From assembly GCF_012396365.1 (NCBI RefSeq), contig NZ_JAAXPG010000006.1, forward strand, positions 124,001 to 188,000: DNA of 64,000 nt. The letters run 5' to 3'. Position numbers and translations under genes: made by a program. The notes under the pieces were generated by a model. The model was not told the DNA's origin, ran no database searches, and was given only the letters and a program-made list of their open reading frames with translations. How positions within the stretch are numbered: the first letter of the stretch is position 1; every line of letters begins with the position of its first letter. Positions 54,706 through 64,000 of this stretch are shown here, piece after piece. Source of the DNA: Nocardiopsis alborubida. Its GTDB lineage: Bacteria > Actinomycetota > Actinomycetes > Streptosporangiales > Streptosporangiaceae.

Positions 54706-55235
54706 ACTGGACCGGAGAGGTCCTGGCGCAGCTGCGGTTCTACTGGGACTTCTCCCTGTGGCCCCGTCTGGAGGGGCTCACCGACGAGGAGTTCCACTGG
54801 ATGCCGGTACCCGGCGCCTGGACCGTGCGCGAGGGGCCGGACGGGCGCCACCGGCCCGACACGGCCGTCCCCGAACCCGAACCGCCGCCGGTGACCACCA
54901 TCGCCTGGCGGCTCGGGCACATCGTCGTCGAGGTCCTGGAGACCCGCGTCAACTGGCACTTCGGCGACCGCACCGCCACGCGGGAGAACGCCGACTGGCC
55001 CGCGACCGCCGCCGAGGCCCGGCAGCGGCTGCGGCACGCCTACACGGCCTGGACCGCGCACGTCCAGGAGTTGGACGAGAGCGGCCTGGCCGCGCCGGTG
55101 CGCGGCGCCGAGGCGCCCCAGTGGGAGGACTTCCCGATGGTCGCCCTCGTGCTCCACGTCAACCGGGAGGTCATCCACCACGCGGCGGAGGTGGCCGCGC
55201 TGCGCGACCTGTACCGCGCGGAGTACGGCCGCTGA
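54702..55235 (+). CDS. DinB/DUF664 family protein
   Basis: A 177-residue four-helix-bundle protein from GTG 54702. The opening [52 protein letters not shown] and [20 protein letters not shown] supply the expected three metal-binding His. Family members are mostly uncharacterised; some are mycothiol- or bacillithiol-dependent transferases. It may be translated with the DUF574-like gene. Confidence 0.85.
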   Translation: MNWTGEVLAQLRFYWDFSLWPRLEGLTDEEFHWMPVPGAWTVREGPDGRHRPDTAVPEPEPPPVTTIAWRLGHIVVEVLETRVNWHFGDRTATRENADWPATAAEARQRLRHAYTAWTAHVQELDESGLAAPVRGAEAPQWEDFPMVALVLHVNREVIHHAAEVAALRDLYRAEYGR

Positions 55236-55302
55236 TCCACCCGCCCGCCGCGCAGATCAGGGCCTCCTGAGCCACACCGGGAACACTTCCGGCCGGGCAC
55301 GG

Positions 55303-57648
55303 CTAGACCACGTGCAGCGGGTCCATCCGCACCTGGGCCAGGTGCTCGTCGCGGCGCGCGCTACGCGCCGAGGCCGCCACCTTGAGCGACCGGGACAGCG
55401 CGCCCACCCCGCTCCGGGGCACCCGCAGCAGCGCGCGCTCCGTGGGGTGGGCGCCGTCCGGGCCGACCGCCCGGTCCGCGCCCACCGGCACCGGCCCCAG
55501 GAGCTCGGTGCCCTCGGGCAGCTCGATCTGGTCGAGCAGCTCGCGCACGTGCTCGGGGGCGCCGGTGACCGAGGCCATCGCCACCGCGGGAGGGAACCCC
55601 AGCTCCCGGCGCTCGGCCAGCTCGCGCTCGGCGAAGCCCGCCGGGTCCCACCGCACGAACGACTGCACCACCGGCAGCGAGGCGTCGGCCGACACCACCA
55701 CCGTGCCGCCCGGCCGCACCAGGGCCCCCGCGTTCAACCAGCGCCGCAGCGCCTCCTCCGAGGCGCGCAGGTCCATCCGGTTCAGCAGCGCCCAGCCGTC
55801 CAGCAGGACCGCCGCCGCGTACCCGTTCTCGGCCACCGGTTCGGCCCCCGGGGTGGCCACCACCAGCGACGGCGCGTCCGCCACCCGCGACAGCACGTCC
55901 TCGCGGCCCGAGGTGCGCACGGTCAGCGAGGGGAACGCGCGGCCCAGTTCCTCGGCTGTGCGGCGGGCACCCACCACCACGGCGCGCATGCGGGTGACGC
56001 CGCACTCCGGGCACGCCCACTGACCGGCGACCCGGCCGCACCAGCCGCACGAGGGCATGGCGTGCGAACCGCGCACGGCCAGCGGGCCCCGGCAGGAGTC
56101 GCAGCGCGCGGGTTCGCGGCACCCGGCGCAGGCCAGCGTGTTGAGGTAGCCCCGGCGCGGGACCTGGAAGAGCACCGGACCGGTCCGGGCGGCCTCGCGG
56201 GCCGCGCGCAAAGCCACGCTCGGCATCCGCGCCGACCGCGCCGCCTCGTCGCGGGCCAGCTCCCGGTCGTCCCCGGCCGCCCGGACCACGGGCGCGCGGC
56301 GGCGCAGGGTCGCCCGGTCGGCGGCCAGCGGGTGCGCCCATCCCGACTCCACCAGCAGCTGGGCGTCGGTGGTGCGCGTGTGCCCGCCGATCAGGGCACC
56401 GGCCCCGGCCCGGTGCGCGCGCATCGACAGCACCGTGCGCGAGTGCGGGTAGGGGGCGTGCGGGTCGGCGTGCACGTCGTCGCCGTCGTCCCACAGCACC
56501 ACCAGCCCCAGGTCCCGCACGGGCGCGAACACCGCCGCGCGCGTGCCGACCACGACCCGGACCCCGCCGCGCAGCACCGAGAGCCAGCGCCGGTAGCGCT
56601 CGGCCGGTCCGAGGTCGGCGGTGAGCGCCACGTACCGGCCCTCGCCCAGGCGCTGTTCCAGGGCGTGGTCGACGGCCTGCACGTCGCGGCCGTCGGGCAC
56701 GACGACCACGGTGCCGCGCCCGGCGGCCAGGGTCTCCCCGGCGGCGACCGCCACCGCGTCCGCCCAGTCGGTGCCGGGCAGGGCGTTCCACACCGCACGG
56801 GCGGGCTGACCCGCGCGCAGCGCGCGCAGGAACGCGGGGCCCTCGGGGTAGTCCGCCCAGGGGCCGGGATCCGCCCCGGCGACATCCTGTGCCGCTGCCG
56901 CGCCAGAGGGCGCGCCTGTCACGGTTGCGGACACCAGTGGGGTGTCGGCGGCGCTCGGCGCGGTGTCGGGGGGCGCCCCGGGCTGAGTGCCGTGCGGGAC
57001 CGCCCCGGGGGGCTCGCCCGAGGCCGTCACGGCGGGGGCGTCGTCCGGGTCCGCTCCGGTCGCCGCGGTCCCCGGGGACAGGCCCTGCCCCGGTGCCTCC
57101 GGAGGCGCGTCGGCCTCCGCCCCGGCCCCGGTCGCCTCCGGGGGTACGTCGGATCCGGCTGCCTCCGCGTCCTTCGCGGCCTTCGCCGCCTCCTTCTCCA
57201 CGCGGGCGTGGCGGGGCGGCACCGCCAGCCGCAGCACGTCGCTCAGCGTGCCCGCGTAGCGGTCGGCGACCGCGCGGGCCAGCCCCAGGATCTCGGGGGT
57301 GAGCACGGGCTCGGGGGAGACGACCGCCTCCAGGTACGCCAGCCGCCCCGAGAACTCCGAGGTCTCCACCCGCTCGGCCAGGAACCCTCCCAGCTGGCGG
57401 TTGTTGAACCGCACCTTCACCCGGCAGCCGGGCACCGCCGCCTCGTCCATGTCGGCGGGCACCCGGTAGTCGAAGTACCGGTCCAGGTGGGGCAGCGGGG
57501 TGTCCACGACCACGCGCGCGACGGGCAGCCGCTCGGCGGGCCTGCGTGGGGCCGGGCGGCGGGATCTGCTTGCCGCCCGAGCCGTGGCCTTCTCCTGCTC
57601 CGGAAGGTCGAAGAGGACCCCGTCGGGCTGACCGGGCTGCGCTGTCAT
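55303..57648 (-). CDS. priA: primosome protein PriA, actinobacterial form
   Basis: A 781-residue protein. The N-terminal 3' DNA-binding domain ([47 protein letters not shown]) and the zinc module with eight Cys (CAGC, CDSC, CGWC, CPEC) are clear. The helicase motifs are not: no GxGKT Walker A is found and DEEH is replaced by [12 protein letters not shown]. Such loss is known in actinobacterial PriA. A disordered Ala/Pro/Gly/Thr-rich insertion of about 110 residues sits near 155-265. It probably recognises stalled forks without ATP-driven unwinding. Confidence 0.92.
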   Translation of the reverse strand: MTAQPGQPDGVLFDLPEQEKATARAASRSRRPAPRRPAERLPVARVVVDTPLPHLDRYFDYRVPADMDEAAVPGCRVKVRFNNRQLGGFLAERVETSEFSGRLAYLEAVVSPEPVLTPEILGLARAVADRYAGTLSDVLRLAVPPRHARVEKEAAKAAKDAEAAGSDVPPEATGAGAEADAPPEAPGQGLSPGTAATGADPDDAPAVTASGEPPGAVPHGTQPGAPPDTAPSAADTPLVSATVTGAPSGAAAAQDVAGADPGPWADYPEGPAFLRALRAGQPARAVWNALPGTDWADAVAVAAGETLAAGRGTVVVVPDGRDVQAVDHALEQRLGEGRYVALTADLGPAERYRRWLSVLRGGVRVVVGTRAAVFAPVRDLGLVVLWDDGDDVHADPHAPYPHSRTVLSMRAHRAGAGALIGGHTRTTDAQLLVESGWAHPLAADRATLRRRAPVVRAAGDDRELARDEAARSARMPSVALRAAREAARTGPVLFQVPRRGYLNTLACAGCREPARCDSCRGPLAVRGSHAMPSCGWCGRVAGQWACPECGVTRMRAVVVGARRTAEELGRAFPSLTVRTSGREDVLSRVADAPSLVVATPGAEPVAENGYAAAVLLDGWALLNRMDLRASEEALRRWLNAGALVRPGGTVVVSADASLPVVQSFVRWDPAGFAERELAERRELGFPPAVAMASVTGAPEHVRELLDQIELPEGTELLGPVPVGADRAVGPDGAHPTERALLRVPRSGVGALSRSLKVAASARSARRDEHLAQVRMDPLHVV

Positions 57649-57759
57649 CCTCTTCTGTCTACCAGAACCGTGCGACACCGCCCCGCGCACCGGGCGGCGC
57701 GGCCCGGCGCCACTGGTAGAACTGGGGAACCGACAGACCTCGGTGGAGGGGAACCCACG

Positions 57760-58695
57760 TTGAAGCTTGTCTTTGCCGGAACACCGCAGGTGGCGGTACC
57801 GTCCCTGCGCGCACTGATCGACTCCGGCCACGAGGTCGCCGCCGTGGTCACCCGTCCCGACGCCCGCTCCGGGCGCGGGCGGAAGGTCTCCGCCAGCCCG
57901 GTCGGCGAACTCGCCGCGAGCGAGGGCATCGAGGTCCTCAAACCCGCCAAGGCGGGCGACCCCGAGTTCCTGGAGCGGCTGGAGCGGATCGCCCCCGACT
58001 GCTGCCCCGTCGTCGCCTACGGCGCCCTGCTGCCCCAGTCCGCGCTCGACATCCCCCGCCACGGCTGGGTCAACCTGCACTTCTCCCTGCTGCCCGCCTG
58101 GCGGGGCGCCGCCCCCGTCCAGCACGCGGTCCTGCACGGCGACGACATCACCGGCGCGTCCACCTTCCAGATCGTCAAGGAACTCGACGCCGGACCCGTC
58201 TACGGCACCCTCACCGAGGCCGTGCGCCCCACCGACACCAGCGGTGAACTCCTGGAACGGCTCGCCGTCTCCGGCGCCGAACTCCTCGTGCGCACGGTCG
58301 ACGGCATCGCCGCCGACCGGCTCAGCCCGGTCGAGCAGCCCGCCGACGGCGTCTCCTACGCCTCCAAACTCACCACCGAGGACGCCGAACTCGACTTCAC
58401 CGCCCCCGCCCTGCGCGTGGACCGCACGGCCCGCGCCTGCACCCCCGCCCCGGGCGCCTGGACCACCTTCCGCGGCGGCCGCCTCAAGGTGGGTCCGGTC
58501 ACCCCCCTCACCGACGCCGACACACCCGCGCTCGACCCCGGCCAGCTGCACGCCGACAAGAAGCGGGTCCTGGTCGGGACCGCCACCCACCCGGTCGTCC
58601 TGGGCGAGGTGCAGCCCCAGGGCAAGCGCGCCATGGCCGCGGTGGACTGGGCGCGCGGCGTGCGTCCCGGCGACGAGGACCGCCTGGGGCGCTGA
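57760..58695 (+). CDS. fmt: methionyl-tRNA formyltransferase
   Basis: A 311-residue enzyme that formylates initiator Met-tRNA. It starts at TTG 57760 behind [58 protein letters not shown] (catalytic Asn and His) and [11 protein letters not shown] (catalytic Asp) are present, followed by the C-terminal tRNA-binding barrel. The priA-fmt-rsmB-rpe order is common in actinobacteria. Confidence 0.97.
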   Translation: MKLVFAGTPQVAVPSLRALIDSGHEVAAVVTRPDARSGRGRKVSASPVGELAASEGIEVLKPAKAGDPEFLERLERIAPDCCPVVAYGALLPQSALDIPRHGWVNLHFSLLPAWRGAAPVQHAVLHGDDITGASTFQIVKELDAGPVYGTLTEAVRPTDTSGELLERLAVSGAELLVRTVDGIAADRLSPVEQPADGVSYASKLTTEDAELDFTAPALRVDRTARACTPAPGAWTTFRGGRLKVGPVTPLTDADTPALDPGQLHADKKRVLVGTATHPVVLGEVQPQGKRAMAAVDWARGVRPGDEDRLGR

Positions 58696-58763
58696 GCTGC
58701 CGTAGTCTCGACCTGGCGGGTGAGCCCGCCGGTCCCGTCCCCGGTTTGTTGAGGCAGCACACG

Positions 58764-60233
58764 TTGAGCGAGCAGTCCCGATCCCCGTACCGCCGTCCCC
58801 GCCGCGGCGGGAAGCCCGCGCAGGGCGGCGGCCGGGGCGGGGACGGACAGTCCCCGCCCCGCGACCCCTCCCGCCGCGTCGCCTACGACGTGCTGCGCGC
58901 GGTCGGCCAGCGCGACGCCTACGCCAACCTGCTGCTGCCCGCCCTGCTCAGCGAGCGCGGCATCAGCGGCCGCGACGCGGCCCTGGCCACCGAGCTGACC
59001 TACGGGACCCTGCGCCTCCAGGGCACCTACGACGCGATCCTGGAGGCCTGCGTGGACCGCACGCTCGCCTCCGTGGACACCGAGGCGCTGCCGCTGCTGC
59101 GCCTGGGCGCCCACCAGCTGCTGTCCACCAAGATCCCCCCGCACGCCGCGGTCAGCGCCACCGTGGACCTGGCGCGCAGGGTCGTGGGCCACCACCGCGG
59201 CCGGTTCGTCAACGCCGTCCTGCGCAAGGTGTCCGCCCGTGACCTGGACGCGTGGACGGCCGTGATCGCCCCCGACCGCGCCACCGACCCCAGCGGGTAC
59301 CTGTCGGTCGTGCACAGCCACCCGCGCTGGATCGTCAAGGAGCTGGCCCGGGCGCTGGGGGAGCGGTCCGCCGGCGGCCTGGTCGAGACCGAGCGCCTGC
59401 TCGCCGCGCACAACGAGCGCCCCCGGGTGACCCTCGTGGCCAAGCCGGGCCGCTCCACCGTCGCCGACCTGGTGGCCTCCGGTGCCGAGGAGGCCCGCTA
59501 CTCGCCCTTCGCCGCCTACCTGCCCGAGGGTGACCCGGCGGCGATCCGGGAGGTGCACCAGAACCGGGCCGCGGTGCAGGACGAGGCCAGCCAGCTGGTC
59601 GCCCTCGCCCTGACCAGGGTGGACACCCGCGGCGACGACGCGCGCTGGCTAGACATGTGCGCGGGGCCGGGCGGCAAGGCCGGTCTGCTGGCGTCCCTGG
59701 CCGGACAGCGCGACGCCCGCCTGCTGGCCGCCGAGGTGCAGCCCGCGCGGGCCGGGCTGGTGGCCGGTGCGGTGCGCCGCTCCCCGCGTGACGCGGGCCG
59801 GGTCGTGGTCGCCGACGGCACCAGGCCCGCCTGGCGTCCGGGGGCCTTCGACCGGGTGCTGGTGGACGCGCCGTGCACGGGCCTGGGCGCGCTGCGCCGA
59901 CGCCCGGAGTCGCGCTGGCGGCGCACCGAGAGGTCGGCCGCCGATCTGGCGCCGCTCCAGCACGACCTGCTGGTGAGCGCGGTCGAGGCGGTGCGCCCCG
60001 GCGGTGTGGTCGCCTACGTCACGTGCTCGCCGCACCTGGACGAGACCGACGGGATCGTGCGCCGGGTGCTCTCCGAGCGCGACGACCTCACGCTGCTGCG
60101 CGCCGCCGACTACCTGGACGGGGTGCCCGACCTCGCGGCCGGTCCGGAGGGAAGGTACGCCCAGTTCTGGCCGCACGTGCACGGGACCGACGCGATGTTC
60201 CTGGCGCTGCTGCGCAGGTCCGAGCAGGTCTGA
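58764..60233 (+). CDS. rsmB: 16S rRNA (cytosine967-C5)-methyltransferase RsmB
   Basis: A 489-residue enzyme with an Arg/Gly-rich N-terminus, an NusB-like RNA-binding domain (AYDVLRAVGQRDAYANLLLPALLSERG) and a methyltransferase domain. The SAM motif is DMCAGPGGKAG and both catalytic Cys are present (VDAPCTGLGAL and YVTCSPHLDETDG). I chose TTG 58764 because GAGG precedes it; TTG 58746 is possible. Confidence 0.95.
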   Translation: MSEQSRSPYRRPRRGGKPAQGGGRGGDGQSPPRDPSRRVAYDVLRAVGQRDAYANLLLPALLSERGISGRDAALATELTYGTLRLQGTYDAILEACVDRTLASVDTEALPLLRLGAHQLLSTKIPPHAAVSATVDLARRVVGHHRGRFVNAVLRKVSARDLDAWTAVIAPDRATDPSGYLSVVHSHPRWIVKELARALGERSAGGLVETERLLAAHNERPRVTLVAKPGRSTVADLVASGAEEARYSPFAAYLPEGDPAAIREVHQNRAAVQDEASQLVALALTRVDTRGDDARWLDMCAGPGGKAGLLASLAGQRDARLLAAEVQPARAGLVAGAVRRSPRDAGRVVVADGTRPAWRPGAFDRVLVDAPCTGLGALRRRPESRWRRTERSAADLAPLQHDLLVSAVEAVRPGGVVAYVTCSPHLDETDGIVRRVLSERDDLTLLRAADYLDGVPDLAAGPEGRYAQFWPHVHGTDAMFLALLRRSEQV

Positions 60234-60281
60234 TCCCGCCCGGGGCCGTCCGCGACCCGTTCGGGGCCGTCCGCGCGGTGT

Positions 60282-61208
60282 TCAGGCGCCGCCGTCCGGC
60301 CGGGGCGGGGGCGCGGGCGGCATGCTCGCGCGCAGGCGCAGGGTCAGCCGCTCGCCCACCTCCCCGCTGAACGACCCGTCGTGCGCCACCCCCGCGCGGT
60401 CGGCCAGCTCCACCGCGTGCAGGCGCACGACGGCCTCCACCAGCGTGGCGTAGGCCCCGGCCGCCGACCGGGCCCGCACCCACGCGATCCCCGCCACGGC
60501 GGCCGCGACGAGCGCGGCGGGCCACCACCACACGGTCAGCGGCAGGTACAGCAGAGCCCACGCCGTCAGCCCGGTGGCGCGGGCCAGGTCCTCGCGGGCC
60601 CCGGTGACCTCCACGCGCTCCTCCTCCGGCAGGACCAGCCACAGGTGCGGCCACAGCACGGAGAGGTCCGCGCGGTGGTCGCGGGCCAGCCGCGTGCGCA
60701 CGGCCCCGATCCGGTCACCGCACCAGGTGGGGCGCTCCGGCCGCTCGGGGGAGAGCCGCGCCATGCGGTCGTAGGCCTCCGCGAACGCCTCCTCCCCGCC
60801 CCCGCGCCGAGCCCGCTCGACCTCCCCGCGCAACCGGTCCCACCTCGCGCGGCGCGACCGCACCCACCGTCCGGTCCAGCCGCGCAGCGGCGGCGGCCAC
60901 CGCTCCCAGTCCGCGCCCGTCCACAGGCGCTCGACCAGCCAGCCCAGGCCCCGGGCGACCAGGCCCACGGCGGTGCTCCCGGCCAGCACGGCGGCCAGCA
61001 CCAGGACCTGGCCGCCGAGGGTGTCCACGCGCGGATCCGCGGCCCAGCCGGTGACCCGCTCGGCCAGGTGTCCCACGTCCCACGCCCCGGTCCAGCCGAG
61101 GGCGTACGCGGCGCTGGCGACCGCCAGGTAGAGGGCGCCGGGCAGCGCGAGGGCGCTGCCCCACCGCTCGGTGAGCCTGCGGCCCAGTTCCGCCCACAGG
61201 TCGCCCAC
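60282..61208 (-). CDS. uncharacterised membrane protein
   Basis: A 308-residue protein from GTG 61208. Three hydrophobic regions are visible (about 20-42, 65-90 and 215-245), separated by Arg/Glu-rich cytoplasmic-looking stretches. The C-terminus is Pro-rich. It follows the next gene by three bases, so the two probably form an operon. I recognise no family. Confidence 0.7.
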   Translation of the reverse strand: MGDLWAELGRRLTERWGSALALPGALYLAVASAAYALGWTGAWDVGHLAERVTGWAADPRVDTLGGQVLVLAAVLAGSTAVGLVARGLGWLVERLWTGADWERWPPPLRGWTGRWVRSRRARWDRLRGEVERARRGGGEEAFAEAYDRMARLSPERPERPTWCGDRIGAVRTRLARDHRADLSVLWPHLWLVLPEEERVEVTGAREDLARATGLTAWALLYLPLTVWWWPAALVAAAVAGIAWVRARSAAGAYATLVEAVVRLHAVELADRAGVAHDGSFSGEVGERLTLRLRASMPPAPPPRPDGGA

Positions 61209-61211
61209 CGC

Positions 61212-61604
61212 CTACCGTCCCCGCGGCGGGCGCAGGGAGGCGCCGCTGACCAGGCAGACCGGCACGTCCTCGGCCGGTGTGGGCTCCCACGTGCGCGGGC
61301 ACCGGCCCTGGGGACACCCGTACAGGGCGAAGGCGGGGCGGGGCAGCCCGGCCCCGGTCACCCCCGCGCCCCCGGATCCCACCCGGTGCACGCCGTCGGC
61401 GTGGGCGGCCAGCCCGCGCCCGTCGAGGGCGACCAGGGCCTCCCGGAGCCGGGCCAGCTCCGCCGCCGCGTCCCCGCCGCCGCGTGCGGCCCCGAGCGCC
61501 GCGTCGACCAGTGCGGGTCCGCCGGGCACCCGTTCCAGCCGGTCGCGGATGTCGTGGGCGTGCTCGCAGACCACGCCCAGCTCCGTCGCGGTGTCCTCGG
61601 TCAC
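61212..61604 (-). CDS. uncharacterised small protein with C-terminal Cys cluster
   Basis: A 130-residue protein from GTG 61604. The N-terminal half is helical ([29 protein letters not shown]). The C-terminus reads [12 protein letters not shown] and PVCLVSG, a possible single-zinc site with three Cys. It is the first gene of a two-gene unit with the membrane protein and is divergent from rpe. The family is not recognised. Confidence 0.65.
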   Translation of the reverse strand: MTEDTATELGVVCEHAHDIRDRLERVPGGPALVDAALGAARGGGDAAAELARLREALVALDGRGLAAHADGVHRVGSGGAGVTGAGLPRPAFALYGCPQGRCPRTWEPTPAEDVPVCLVSGASLRPPRGR

Positions 61605-61887
61605 GGATCTCCCACCCTCCAGCCGCTCCTGGTACGCGGGGCGCCCTCCACGGCAACCGGCACGGGCCCACCTCCCCGGGGTCCGTGCCCGGTGCGCGCG
61701 GGCGCCCTCTCCTCCTCCTCTCGGCCAGCCCCCATGTCCGAAAAGGGCGATTTGTGATCTACGTCGTAAAGATCCGCCGCGAAGCCGTCCCCACGTGAGG
61801 GAGAGGGAAGCCGTTTCTCCGCGTCCTCCCCGCGTCACCGCAGTTCCGGGCCCCGCACCCCGGCCACCCGACCCCGCTCACCATGGC

Positions 61888-61893
61888 TACACT
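61888..61893 (+). promoter_or_regulatory. -10 box of a leaderless rpe transcript
   Basis: TACACT ends six bases before the GTG of rpe. A start site at or next to the G would give a leaderless message, which is common in actinobacteria. Confidence 0.55.
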
Positions 61894-61899
61894 GCACGC

Positions 61900-62571
61900 G
61901 TGGCCATCCAGATCTCACCCAGCATCCTGAGCGCCGACTTCGCGCACCTCGCCGACGAAGCGGCCGCCGTGTCCCCGTCCGCCGACTGGCTCCACGTCGA
62001 CGTCATGGACAACCACTTCGTCCCGAACCTGACGCTCGGCCTGCCCATCGTGGAGTCCCTGCTCAAGGCCACCGACACCCCCCTGGACTGCCACCTGATG
62101 ATCGAGGAGCCCGACCGCTGGGCCCCGGCGTACGCCGAGGCGGGCGCGGGCAGCGTCACCATCCACGCCAAGGCCGCCGGAGCCCCCGTGCGCACGCTGC
62201 GCGAGATCCGCCGCCTGGGCGCCCGCGCGGGCCTGGCCCTCAACCCCGCCGAGGCCGTCGAGCCCTACGCCGACCTCGTCGGCGAGATGGACATGCTCCT
62301 GCTCATGACCGTCGAACCCGGCTTCGGCGGGCAGAGGTTCCTCGACGTGGTCCTGCCCAAGATCCGCCGAGCCCGCGAGATCCTCGACAGCCGCGAAGCC
62401 TCCGTCTGGCTCCAGGTCGACGGCGGCGTCAGCGACGAGACCATCGAGCGGGCCGCCGAGGCCGGAGCCGACGTCTTCGTCGCCGGTTCGGCCGTCTACG
62501 GGGCCCAGGACCCGGCCAAGGCCGTGGAGTCCCTGCGCGCACTCGCCGCCGGGGCCTCCGCGAAGCCCTGA
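61900..62571 (+). CDS. rpe: ribulose-phosphate 3-epimerase
   Basis: A 223-residue TIM-barrel enzyme of the pentose phosphate pathway. [34 protein letters not shown] (metal-binding Asp/His), DCHLMIEEP and [14 protein letters not shown] are all diagnostic. It starts with GTG 61900. Confidence 0.97.
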   Translation: MAIQISPSILSADFAHLADEAAAVSPSADWLHVDVMDNHFVPNLTLGLPIVESLLKATDTPLDCHLMIEEPDRWAPAYAEAGAGSVTIHAKAAGAPVRTLREIRRLGARAGLALNPAEAVEPYADLVGEMDMLLLMTVEPGFGGQRFLDVVLPKIRRAREILDSREASVWLQVDGGVSDETIERAAEAGADVFVAGSAVYGAQDPAKAVESLRALAAGASAKP

Positions 62572-62740
62572 CCCCGCCGTCACCGAACGTCCGTCCGTGC
62601 AACGATCGCGACACGGTCCCGCCCCCCGCTGGCCCCGTCCGGCGCCTCCCCCTATGCTGTGCGACTCGTAGTCGTGAATCTCGCTTGGTCGCGGCTCCGT
62701 CTTCCCCTCCGCCTCCGCGCGCGTGGGGGAGCGGCGCGGC

Positions 62741-63802
62741 GTGAGCGCGTTGCCAGGCGCGGACCCCCGGGAGTACGCGTTGAACGCTTGGACCGCCGAG
62801 CACCTGGCCATGGACGCGCTGTGGGAGGCGGAGACCGTCCCCATCCGCTGGCTCCAGGGCCTGGGGGACTGGCTCGCCCACCCGTTGGGCCTGGTCACCC
62901 ACCTGGGCTCCCACACCCTCGTCATCCTCGCCCTCACCCTGGTCTTCTGGTGCGTCAACCCCGCTCTGGGGGCGCGCCTGTTCGTCGTGGTGGCCTCCTC
63001 CGGTGTGGTCAACCAGCTGTTCAAGTCCGTGCTCTACGGGGCCCGGCCACCCTGGTTCGACGCCCGCGTCACGGCCCACACGAGTTCGGACAGCTTCGGG
63101 ATCCCCTCCGGGCACACCCAGGGCGCCACCGTCACCTGGGGCTACCTCGGGATCAGGTCCGGCCGTCGCGCCGTGCTGTGGGCGGCGGTCGCCGTCATCG
63201 CGCTCGTCTCGCTCTCGCGGGTCTACCTGGGCGCGCACTTCGTCAGCGACGTCGCGGCCGGGCTGCTGCTGGGCGCCGCACTGCTGTGGGCGGTCCTGCG
63301 CTGGGAGGAGCGCGTCACCGCCTGGTGGCTGGGCCTGGGCGCCGCCCGCTGGGCGGGCTACGCCCTGGCCGCCGCCCTGCTGCCCTGCCTGGCGGCCACC
63401 CTGTGGCAGCTGCTGGTGCGCGGCGACTGGACGGTCCCCGACGAGTGGATCGGCGCCGTACCCGCCGACCCGGCCGCCGAGACCCTCACCGGCCTGTACA
63501 CGGTGGCCGGAACCCTGTTGGGCGGGCTCGTGGGCTTCACCCTGCTCGCCCGGCGCGGCTGGTACAGCGCCGCGGGCACCCTGGCCTCCCGGGCCGCCCG
63601 CTTCGTCCTCGGCGTCTCGGTGATCGTGCTGGTACAGGTGTTCGTGAGCGTGTTGTTCGGTCACCTGACCGGGCTCGCCGACGCCGCCGTGTCCTTCGCC
63701 GCCTACGGCGCGATCACCTTCTGGGCCTCCTTCCTGGCCCCGGAGGCCTTCGTCCGCAGCGGCCTGGCCACCCGCCCCGAAACCGCGTCCGAAACCCCCT
63801 GA
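62741..63802 (+). CDS. PAP2-family membrane phosphatase
   Basis: A 353-residue integral membrane phosphatase. The three PAP2 motifs are K-x6-RP in KSVLYGARPP, PSGH in GIPSGHTQG, and S-R-x5-H-x3-D in SRVYLGAHFVSD. The N-terminal helices precede the active site, and four or more spans follow it. GTG 62741 has GGGGGAG nine bases ahead; GTG 62723 is upstream in frame. It may dephosphorylate undecaprenyl pyrophosphate or a phospholipid. Confidence 0.88.
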   Translation: MSALPGADPREYALNAWTAEHLAMDALWEAETVPIRWLQGLGDWLAHPLGLVTHLGSHTLVILALTLVFWCVNPALGARLFVVVASSGVVNQLFKSVLYGARPPWFDARVTAHTSSDSFGIPSGHTQGATVTWGYLGIRSGRRAVLWAAVAVIALVSLSRVYLGAHFVSDVAAGLLLGAALLWAVLRWEERVTAWWLGLGAARWAGYALAAALLPCLAATLWQLLVRGDWTVPDEWIGAVPADPAAETLTGLYTVAGTLLGGLVGFTLLARRGWYSAAGTLASRAARFVLGVSVIVLVQVFVSVLFGHLTGLADAAVSFAAYGAITFWASFLAPEAFVRSGLATRPETASETP

Positions 63803-63959
63803 GCGGGCGGGACGCGCGGTCGCGGCGACACGCCCGCCGGGGCCGCCCGCCCGCGCGTGCGCCGCCTCCGCCGACGGCGACGGGGCGGATGATTCGCGTC
63901 ACATCGGCTGGGCGCTCCTGTTGACGAGGGGTTAGGATCCCTACCAGCAAGTTCAACAC
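63803..63959. other. PAP2-riboswitch intergenic region
   Basis: It is GC-rich until about 63885. TTGACG at 63921-63926 followed by TACCAG (63942-63947) is a possible promoter for the riboswitch transcript. Confidence 0.4.
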
Positions 63960-64000
63960 GTGCTCCGGGGTCGGTGTAATTCCGAACCGGCGGTGACAGT
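63960..64000 (+). ncRNA. FMN (RFN) riboswitch, 5' part
   Basis: TGCTCCGGGGTCGGTGTAAT followed by TCCGAACCGGCGGTGACAGT matches the first arms of the RFN element, including the conserved AATTCC-like core and ACCGGCGGTGA. The rest of the element, and the riboflavin gene it controls (probably ribD or a transporter), lie beyond the window. Confidence 0.88.

Noticed and set aside
55312-57759. A long frame upstream of and continuous with fmt, on the plus strand
   Set aside because: It is antisense to priA. The Fmt homology begins at TTG 57760, behind a good ribosome site.

Overview
The window is very GC-rich, has GTG/TTG starts and translationally coupled overlaps throughout, and carries several actinobacterial hallmarks: a conservon (cvnABCD), the phosphatidylinositol mannoside (PIM) locus, a helicase-motif-deficient PriA, DUF574/DUF885-type proteins and a SAM-IV riboswitch. 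It looks like a chromosomal segment of a mycelial actinomycete, most likely Nocardiopsis or a close relative (Streptosporangiales). I see no prophage, insertion sequence, CRISPR array, tRNA or rRNA.

Layout. 1-5.7 kb: the start of a proline-rich membrane protein (runs off the left edge), a secreted coiled-coil protein, and a complete methionine ABC importer metN-metI-metQ. 5.7-8.7 kb: a family-1 beta-glucosidase under a perfect CebR/LacI palindrome, followed by its LacI-family regulator. 8.8-11.2 kb: a small zinc-ribbon-like protein, a short divergent FAH-fold protein and an exported VanY-type carboxypeptidase. 11.7-16.8 kb: conservon (sensor kinase-like CvnA, roadblock CvnB, DUF742 CvnC, GTPase CvnD). 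16.9-19.1 kb: DUF885 metallopeptidase-like protein and a GNAT acetyltransferase.

19.4-26.6 kb and 37.4-44.2 kb are two halves of one conserved actinobacterial neighbourhood: HIT protein-pgsA-acyltransferase-pimA-membrane protein-pdxS-pdxT-yebC, then ruvC-ruvA-ruvB-yajC-apt-relA. They are separated by about 10.8 kb of accessory genes (26.6-37.4 kb): hydrolase, D-amino-acid-type dehydrogenase, tartrate/malate-type dehydrogenase, haloacetate-dehalogenase-like hydrolase with divergent LysR, F420/PPOX enzyme, and a four-gene cluster (NrtR-like NUDIX regulator, J-domain/kinase-like fusion, vWA protein, divergent adenylosuccinate-synthetase paralogue). That cluster is the best candidate here for an undescribed system. 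The secD and secF genes expected between yajC and apt are absent, and a 32-bp perfect inverted repeat lies in the gap.

44.3-48 kb: an F420/DDN-type reductase and a DUF3870-CoA-transferase-acyl-CoA-dehydrogenase operon that fits glutarate or related dicarboxylate catabolism. 48.1-49.6 kb: a SAM-IV riboswitch controlling a class-V aminotransferase fold enzyme. 49.7-53.5 kb: a MacB/FtsX-type ABC exporter behind a 22-bp palindrome. 54-55.2 kb: a degenerate DUF574 methyltransferase-like protein coupled to a DinB-family protein. 55.3-64 kb: housekeeping priA, fmt, rsmB, rpe, an uncharacterised divergent gene pair, a PAP2 phosphatase, and the first bases of an FMN riboswitch at the right edge. Identifications rest on reading translated motifs and remembered family patterns; no database search was run.
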